A stretch of 64,000 bases of DNA, taken from Fratercula arctica (Eukaryota; Chordata; Aves; Charadriiformes; Alcidae). Shown here piece after piece: positions 56,700 through 64,000 of the stretch. The stretch's first letter is position 1. Every line of letters begins with the position of its first letter. The DNA is taken from the NCBI GenBank assembly GCA_947846985.1, contig CANTUZ010000006.1:45615707-45679706 (forward strand), in the 5' to 3' direction. A program made the translations under genes and the position numbers. The notes below the pieces were generated by a model. The model was not told where the DNA came from. It saw nothing but the letters and a program-made list of their open reading frames with translations, and searched no databases.

Positions 56700-58944
56700 T
56701 TTTACCTGTTTTGATCTCTCCATTCTTTTTAAATCCCTACTCTGAAAATCTGTTAAAATCATCATAAAAGCAAACCTCAATATAAAAATGTGTGGATATA
56801 CTAATGTCCTCGAGATGAATGCACAACACATAAAAAAGGACACCGCAGGGGCAATAATTTAGAGTAATTGATAAAGCCGAAAAAAAATGTAGTGGATCTC
56901 AGACACATGGACATGAGTCAATTGAGCTAACAAAAGTTTTATTTTACCCAGAAAGCTTACCCTCTTTTGTGTCTGAGACCATCACTACTGATGGCATTGT
57001 CAGCTCCTAACACTCAGCAGTCTACCTACCTGTGTTGTAGACATCAGTGGAAAAGTCTCAAAACCTGAACAATTCCATTTCTATAAATGAAGGAATTGCA
57101 TACTGTATGGGACCTTACACAGACATCTTTTAATATCTTTAAAAATCTCTGACTTCCTTATTACGATGCTCTTTAGAAATGCAGAAACAAATGGCCATTC
57201 ATGGGAAGACACATGGCTTGCCTGAGGCAAACTGTGATTAAATGACTAAAATCAAAGACTTTCAGTTAAATAGTGACTAAAATAGATGAGAAAGAGAGCC
57301 AGAAAAGTTTAAAGCTAAGATTTTACAGAATCAGAAATATCCTTGTTAAAATGTGCTGAGACAAGCTTAGCAGAGCTCCTCCACTGAGAGATCCACTGAG
57401 ATCTCTTGCAGGTTTTGCAGCTTTCAAAAGAGCAATGTCTAAGCCCACCACAGGCCTGCAAAGTGAGTGGGACTGTGCCATCGCTCCAACTCTGTATCTG
57501 GCCACTAGCCCACTAGCCAGGGGGCAATTAAACATCTAGCATCCCTTCAAAAAGGCTGCACCAACAATTTAGAAGCCGTGAGTTCTTTTGGATGATAAAC
57601 ACAATCCATGTATTTGTTACCTATAAAGAAAGAGGAGTTCTTCTCCACAGGACACGTACCAAAGAAAAAAAAAAAACAAAACAAAACTTAGAACACTCCC
57701 TGTTAGGAGTAAGGTAGTAAGATCTATTTCTACTAAACTCCACAGGTATCTAACAATGAATAGAAGAAACCGAGAAGATGAAACACAATTTTCAGAGAAA
57801 TACACTGGAAGTTCAACAAATATCATTAAAGAAATTTCATGTGAAACCTCTATTAAATGTTTTTAAGGTATTTCAGAATAATTTTGTGATTTGGAATACA
57901 AAAAAAAAAAAAAAACAGTAGCCAAATTTACTATCACAATTGCTTTGATGATAAGCGTGCTAACAAAGTTTTTAATGGGAAGGAAAGGCAACCTTTTTTT
58001 TCTTTATTGTTGCACCATGTCTGAAACATACCTTGGCACTTTAAATTCCCAGTGAGGAGTACACATTTGAAAAATTACTACAATGGGCACAGCAGAACTT
58101 GTTTTCGTATAGATAATATATTCAGCAGTAAACAAATCTATTGTCTGTATTTTTGCAGACCTTGAGTCTGTAAGTTTCTTGCTGTTTTCCTTTCTGTTAG
58201 AATTTCAAAGAAAGACCCAGACAATATACACCATTGGGGCAGAACCTGTACAATTTTACAACTACACTATCATCATCAGTTTTATTCTAAATTGGCAAAT
58301 ATAATTTCAGAGTCGTTGTGGCTTTTCATTGTAACTTGTTTTCAACTTCAGAGGTGTAACTTCAAAGAAACAAAAAAAACCAACCTGTAGAGTTCGTGCA
58401 CTGGAAACCTAGTAGTGACTATTATGTATATTGGGTAGAAAGAGAAGATAAAGAAACTAGATGAAACAGCAATAAGTGGATAGGAATAATTTGAATATAG
58501 TAAGACTAAACCATAACAAATGTTTTTAATGATTTGCAAACTGCTTAAGGAGAATGGAGATTAATTGCACTGCATTGGCTTGTATAAGGCAGGAAGGCTG
58601 TGGGAAGCATGTTGGATTTTAGAGGATAAGTAAGATGTAGAAAACTTTCTAATGCTTCAAACCTGATTCCCTTGTGCAGCCTTGCACCTGCAGCCTGCAA
58701 AAGCTCTACACATTTGGCTTCCTCCATTTAGTTAACTTGGCCGTAGCTGTTTCCAAATGATTAATATCACCTTTGTACAGATACAAATAAATACATAAAT
58801 TGCAATGAATTGAGGATTGAGAATCCTGAAATGTAATTAGCTACTTGCATGCTTTTTACCAGCAAATATTAAACTACACAGCAAACAGAAATAAAGGACA
58901 AAACAGAACCATGCAACATCATTACTCAATAAAAATGATGCGTT
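56677..58944. other. Non-coding DNA, nothing recognised
   Basis: Short frames only. An A16 run lies at 57900-57915. No named repeat was found before the MIR relic. Confidence 0.6.
57900..57915. repeat. A16 homopolymer
   Basis: Sixteen consecutive A. Confidence 0.9.
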
Positions 58945-59080
58945 TATAACCTCATTACTCACATTTTATAGTTGTGGAAGCTGAAACACAAAGAAGTGCC
59001 TGTGCAAGGTCACGCTGGCAGAGTTCGGAATAGAAACCAGACATCTCATTCCCTAGACTACTGTTCTGCTCACTGTTATG
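58945..59080 (+). mobile_element. MIR-like SINE relic, sense
   Basis: Order of MIR words: cctcattactcacattttat (block before the aaactgaggc box), gttgtggaagctgaaacaca (MIR: gatggggaaactgaggcaca), aagaagtgcctgtgcaaggt then cacgctggcagagttcgga (MIR: ttgcccaaggtcacacagct, gccaggattcgaa), and ccctagactactgttctgct (the MIR end with cccagtgctct). Divergence is high but the order is right. Confidence 0.7.
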
Positions 59081-61444
59081 AATTGCTTTTTTTCTTTTTT
59101 TTTTTTCCTCTCGTTGTTTTTTTGGGTTGTTGGTTGTTTTTTTTTAAAACATACATAGATCACCATAGTAAACTTACAAAAAGGCCTTGTGCGACACATA
59201 GATAAGTATGGACTTAAAATAAGCTGCATCTCCTGAGCTTCATTTGCAACAATAGTTTGTTGGTTTCAATAAACCATATGCAGAACTAACACCAATGTTA
59301 AAAGAAATATATAGGAATCTTTACAGCAATGTTCTGGTCTCTCTGAACTCAGTGATAGAATTTCCATTGTGAATAAATTTCACTCACAATGGTGGATTTG
59401 AGCCTTTGCATCTTGTAAATTGTCTCATTTGAAAGCAAACTGCTGCCAACAAAAATCCTTCCAGTCACCCCAGTGAAGTCTGGATCCACTCCTGAATGAA
59501 GGACAGCGGAAAAGGCATAACAACACGTCTTTTCAGCTGGATCTTCATGAAGACTCATTTGCTAATGATTCTTTACTTTTTCAGTATGTCTCTGGAACAT
59601 CAAGCAATGTTACTGGAGAAAGAAAGGCGAAAGGAGGATGGGTGTTTACCTCACTAAAGCACAATTAAAAAAAATATTTTTCTATGGAAGAAAGTTTGGG
59701 GTTTTTTTTTTTCTCACTCACTCCAGAGCTTCCTCATAATTGCTATTTTCCCACAAGTAATGCCAGACTATTTTAGATAGAAATGGTCCCAATTTTTTTT
59801 GGCCAAAACTGGTTACTTTTCAAAACTCTAGGGCTTACATGATGTAAAATGTGTATGCCTGTGACTGTTCACCTTTTCAGTGTTTTACAAGTGCATGTGC
59901 CAGTGTGCCTGAATACAGGTTTAATCCAAGAAGCACTAACAGGAGCCGTGCCTGGGTTTGAACAGATTCAGGCTGGGCTCCAAAGCCACGTACATCTCCC
60001 ACAGGCTCATGACTAATCCGAGGGAGAGTAGGAAAGAAAACTGCTAAACTTTGTCTTAATCCAGCTGTGAGAGAAACTTGGCAAATAAAATGACTAAAAC
60101 TGCCTAAGAGACAATGAACTATGCTCAAAATTTTTAAATTTTTGAAAGCAAACAGAATTTCTGGGTCTTCTCTCAGATTAATGCAACTATAACCGACTCC
60201 AATGAAGCTCATGGTAGGTCACCGGATTTTTTTTTGTCATCAGAAATCTGGCAGGTCTTTAATTCTCTCCAGTTCAGTATTATAGTGAAAATAAGATATA
60301 GATTTGGCTTTTTAGTGAGACCAATTCTTATTCCTAAAATTGTAAAGAGTTACTCCTCATATGCAGTATTTTTAATGAGAATCGGGCCAAGAATCAGGGC
60401 AATGAAAACATCAGACACAGTGAATGCTGAAGTTCGCATCTTATAAAACCCAGAAAATCCATAAGCTATTTTTTTATAAATAAAAATTTGTACCTATTAT
60501 AAGTCAGATTACGAAGTTGACACTACCCGAGACCTCCTATGACAGCAGAATATCATCACAATAAACTGAAGTGTCAGATTTGGTGTTGCCACGAGATGCT
60601 TATCGTGAGAATAATCATTCTCACATTAAAAAAACATCATTAGGGCTGTAGAAAGCACAGTCCCGACCACTAACATCAACAACACAGCGAAAGACATTAT
60701 TCACACTGCTTTTCTGCCAGCCAAAACATACCACAGCATAGCAGTTGATATTTTATTATAGACAGGTAGCAAGCTTGTACCACCAAAAATGCCATCAGTC
60801 ATCACAGGTGCTATGATGATTTAAGCCAACAATCCCGGAGCAAAGAGGGTCAATTAAGCAGTGTTTGATGACACTGGCAAATGCTTATAGAGTCCCACTT
60901 AGTGCTATAGTTTGTGGGACTGACAAACTAAAGGAAATGTCTGCAGAGACAGTGAACTAGGGCCAAGTTCCAAAGGTTAAGAGCATAAAGAGTTGCTTTT
61001 AGAGTGAAGAACTGCAAAACATCTAAAGGAACAGCGCAAAACGGAGCAGATTTTCTCAAACTGCTTAAACTAATAGATCGTTGTCACCATAAAATTTGTA
61101 AGAAACAGGGAATTTCCAAGGAATCACTTCAAGTCTAGAATTACTTCCCAAGTCATGCTGACCTGGTTTAAATTTATTTAACCTTTTCTCATTCTGCAAA
61201 CCCTGTTCTTTGTCCTCGGCTACAATTGTGTGCATGTGTGTATGTTTTCTTGTGTATTGTGCGTAGATGGGGCCAGGGAGGCAATGGACAACTTTGGGTA
61301 TCCCTGCCAGGTTTCCCACATAGGTTTGTTTTTGGGATAAACTATCCTTCCTTCTAAGTTTTCCCCACCTTCGAATAAATAATGATCTACCTGCAAGAGA
61401 CACTTCCAACAAAATGAAATGTTAGAAACACACCATGAAGGTTT

Positions 61445-61460
61445 AAAAAAAAAAAAAAAA
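61445..61460. repeat. A16 homopolymer
   Basis: Sixteen consecutive A. Confidence 0.9.
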
Positions 61461-63114
61461 TGCACACCAGCTTGGAAACCTGCAAGCTAGCACAAGTGTA
61501 CATAAATATTTGTGTCTGGTGTGCTTCAACATTTCATTTAACAAAGCTATGCCTAAAAAGGTTTTCAGTCCACATAAGTTAGTATTTCTAAACCTTTAAT
61601 TGTCTTTGCTGAACTCCCTCTGTATTTATATTTTTGTGTGGTGATGACTAGAAATGAATGCATCTTCTCGCGTGTGGTCATGAGATTCATTTTTAAAAAG
61701 CTAAATACCTGATCTGTTACATCCTGCAGATATTAATGGAGCTCAGAACAGTATTAGTACTTTCTGCTGCCAAATGACACTGCAAACCTTGTGCCTCTTT
61801 CAAAACAAATCCAATTTCTAATTTCACCGCCCTTAGTCACCTTTGGCAATATCTTATATTGCAAATAGATCAACTCAAAGCCAGGTGCTTATTTGCAAAG
61901 TTAGGTCCTTTACAACATAATTGTCACAGAACCTGAAACTTTCTTATACTATGTCCGTATTACTTCTTTGTCCTTGTAACACCTGAGATTGCTCAGGGAG
62001 TGGAATAACACAGCAGCATAAATGAGAAGGGAATGTCAGCTGTCAGTCCAAGCATCCTAGACTTGTTTCTCTGCTTGCATGTACTGGGAATACTGAATTA
62101 AATTTCAGTTTTATTGGCAGCTGCTTTATTTTGTATTTACAATGACCTAGATTGCCAGTTTACAATCTGCCTGCAAAGCAGTTGAAACATAGCCACACTC
62201 TCCCACAAGAAGTCTTGGGAATCATCTGGCAGGGACAAGTAGTACAGCACCACAAGCACACGCCTCTTCCAATCCTTCCAGTTCCTACAGAACTAGGGAA
62301 CAAAATATTGCTGTAATGCACCTAAACTTAGGATTCAAAAAAAATCAAGTAGTCCCAGGAAATAATGCTCATGTGGGCATGTCACATGGAGCTTTGACTT
62401 ACTTTGAGAAACATAACACTCCCAGCACTAACAGAGATTAGGTATTTAACAGCAACCTATTTGCTTTCCTCCCTAGATTTTGCAAGCACAGGAGTAGCTG
62501 CAAAGACCGATGCATGTCTGTATTCCAAAGATGCCAGAAAGGGACCTCCAGTTTGAAAAAGTCACTAAAATTATATCAAACATTGGAACTTCCTAGCTTT
62601 TTCTTTTTTTATTATGCTGATGTTTTTCAAATCTGAAAGACAATTTGGGGGCATTCACTGTTTGCTTCAGAACAGTTTTTTAAAAAATACTCTACTACCC
62701 AAAATCTTTCTCTCCCCAGTGCTTAGTTACAAAAGAAACTAAACACAAATATTCCGTAACATGCTACACTACAGAATATCATTGCCGCCATCTCTGGCTC
62801 TGAACCAGGAATTCATAGTAACACCTTGCATAAGCATTATTTTCATTAACAGATAGATAAAGACAATGTCAAGTCCAAGAACAACCCTGACAATAAAATT
62901 GCAGCATCCTCCTATTATTAGCACCACAATCAGTCAAATGCTGAAAGATTTTTAAAGGAGTTTTGGGATTAGTATTGTGTCAGCAATATACTAATGGTGG
63001 CAATTCATGGTCACTTCAATCACATGTTTAGGTATTTCGTTTCAAGGTAAAGTATTTGCTCTTGTTCTTTCATCCTTGTCTCTTTTATTGCATCTACTCT
63101 ACCCTCAAAGTTAT

Positions 63115-63170
63115 TATCAAAAAAAAGTTTCCCTTCAAGTTCCCTATCAAGAAAATGTTTCCCTTTTCCC
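63115..63170. repeat. Imperfect tandem repeat, units of 30 and 26 bp
   Basis: Two units both start tatcaa, pass through an A-rich part with gtttccctt and end in ccc. The second unit is 4 bp shorter and ends before gccatcc. Confidence 0.75.
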
Positions 63171-63412
63171 GCCATCCAAGTCCTGCATGAATGAAATTCG
63201 TATTTGTGTAGAAAATGAGAATGGACTATGGACACTACTCTAATCCTTTTTTTAACTGTATTTTAAAGGCAATATAAATAGCCCTGCTAAAACAACTTTG
63301 TCCTATTTGACTTGATCCTGCAAACCTGCACAGAGAATGCTGCTCAAATGTTTGTGTTCAGCTCCTAGTTATTTCAGTGATGGTGTGTATGAGTCCTATA
63401 TTCATCCCCATT

Positions 63413-63434
63413 AAAAAAAAAAAAAAAAAAAAAA
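63413..63434. repeat. A22 homopolymer
   Basis: Twenty-two uninterrupted A. No retrocopy was identified next to it. Confidence 0.95.
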
Positions 63435-64000
63435 CACTTAACTGGCCACTTGATCCTTTGTAAGAAGATATAGGGCATGCAGGCACCTCATGCAGTTCCT
63501 CAGCATAAGAAACAATCTGTGCAAATCTTTTGTTTCCAGCTCGTAGGGAAGGAATACAAGATAGCAAAACTACGGAAATTATGAGGAAAGGATCAGAAAG
63601 GTGACGTGACCTCAGGAGTGAGGGAATGAAGACCAGAGAGGATCAAGAGGATACCCAGAAGTTAAATTTTATGCATATGTATTTCAATGTCATTTATCAA
63701 GCTATGTAACACGCATGTGCATTTCACTCAAAGGCTAAGTACTTTGAAGAGCGTTGTGTTTCATTTTTAAATATAGTGACTAGCTCTACTGTATGTATTG
63801 TTGTATGAATAAAGATGAAAGAGAAATCTGGTCTGCAGGAAAAGGTAAAGCATTTCCTTCCTATAAAAATAATGAAAATATTTAAGTGATGTATTTCTAT
63901 AATACAAATGCTGTTTTGTCTTCTGGGATGATGGAAAATATTCCGTGATGGACAAGACGTTATGGAATGTACAAGCTGGTATGAGATACAAGGAATGACA

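Larger units (their letters stand above)
59081..64000. other. AT-rich stretch to the end of the window, no gene recognised
   Basis: Contains T-rich runs near 59090-59145, homopolymers at 61445-61460 and 63413-63434, an imperfect tandem pair at 63115-63170 and a 9-bp inverted repeat ccattgtga/tcacaatgg at 59364-59392. The minus-strand frame 59558-59349 (69 residues, MSLHEDPAEKTCC start) is intact from an ATG, but frames of that size are common by chance. The words cttgatcctgcaaacctgca near 63310 recall an old amniote repeat edge. Confidence 0.55.

Overview
This window is nuclear DNA from a bird, and almost all of it is non-coding. The clearest sign is a set of CR1 LINE fragments, the dominant retrotransposon of birds. 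They carry the CR1 3' signature (ggtcccttccaac followed by repeats of the type attctatgattct) and remnants of the CR1 reverse-transcriptase C-terminus. Older amniote repeats sit beside them: one heavily eroded CR1/L3-like LINE and several MIR-like SINE relics. The background is AT-rich with many homopolymer and dinucleotide runs. I see no operons, rRNA, convincing tRNA or CRISPR. The window reads as a gene desert or the inside of a very large intron.

Layout. 1-1668: AT-rich, nothing recognised. 1669-2122: plus-strand CR1. 2123-15478: unannotated DNA with an old palindromic amniote repeat (7408-7503), a 26-bp tandem duplication (7615-7666), a MIR-like relic (9799-9965), a perfect 15-bp hairpin (10136-10172) and a C13T11 run (10895-10918). 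15479-16585: ancient CR1/L3-like LINE on the minus strand. 16586-36742: long gene-free stretch with one short CR1 3' end (26297-26444). 36743-38150: two CR1 copies head to head. 38151-44264: mostly featureless, but 42566-43601 holds a TATA-containing palindrome followed by a possible mini-exon and a possible terminal exon. 44265-44370: CR1 scrap. 50232-50442: a long TA-rich tract. 50574-51253: two CR1 copies tail to tail. 51629-51795 and 58945-59080: MIR-like relics. 54990-55440: a GC-rich island with CCAAT, GC-box, E2F-like and YY1-like motifs, the best promoter candidate here. 56199-56676: plus-strand CR1 of a different subfamily. 56677-64000: AT-rich, no gene recognised.

No complete protein-coding gene can be supported. 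The two places that could belong to a transcription unit are the GC-rich island near 55.3 kb and the short splice-compatible ORF near 43.3-43.6 kb. Neither matches a protein I recognise. Family assignments come from recognising consensus stretches by eye; no alignment or database search was run.
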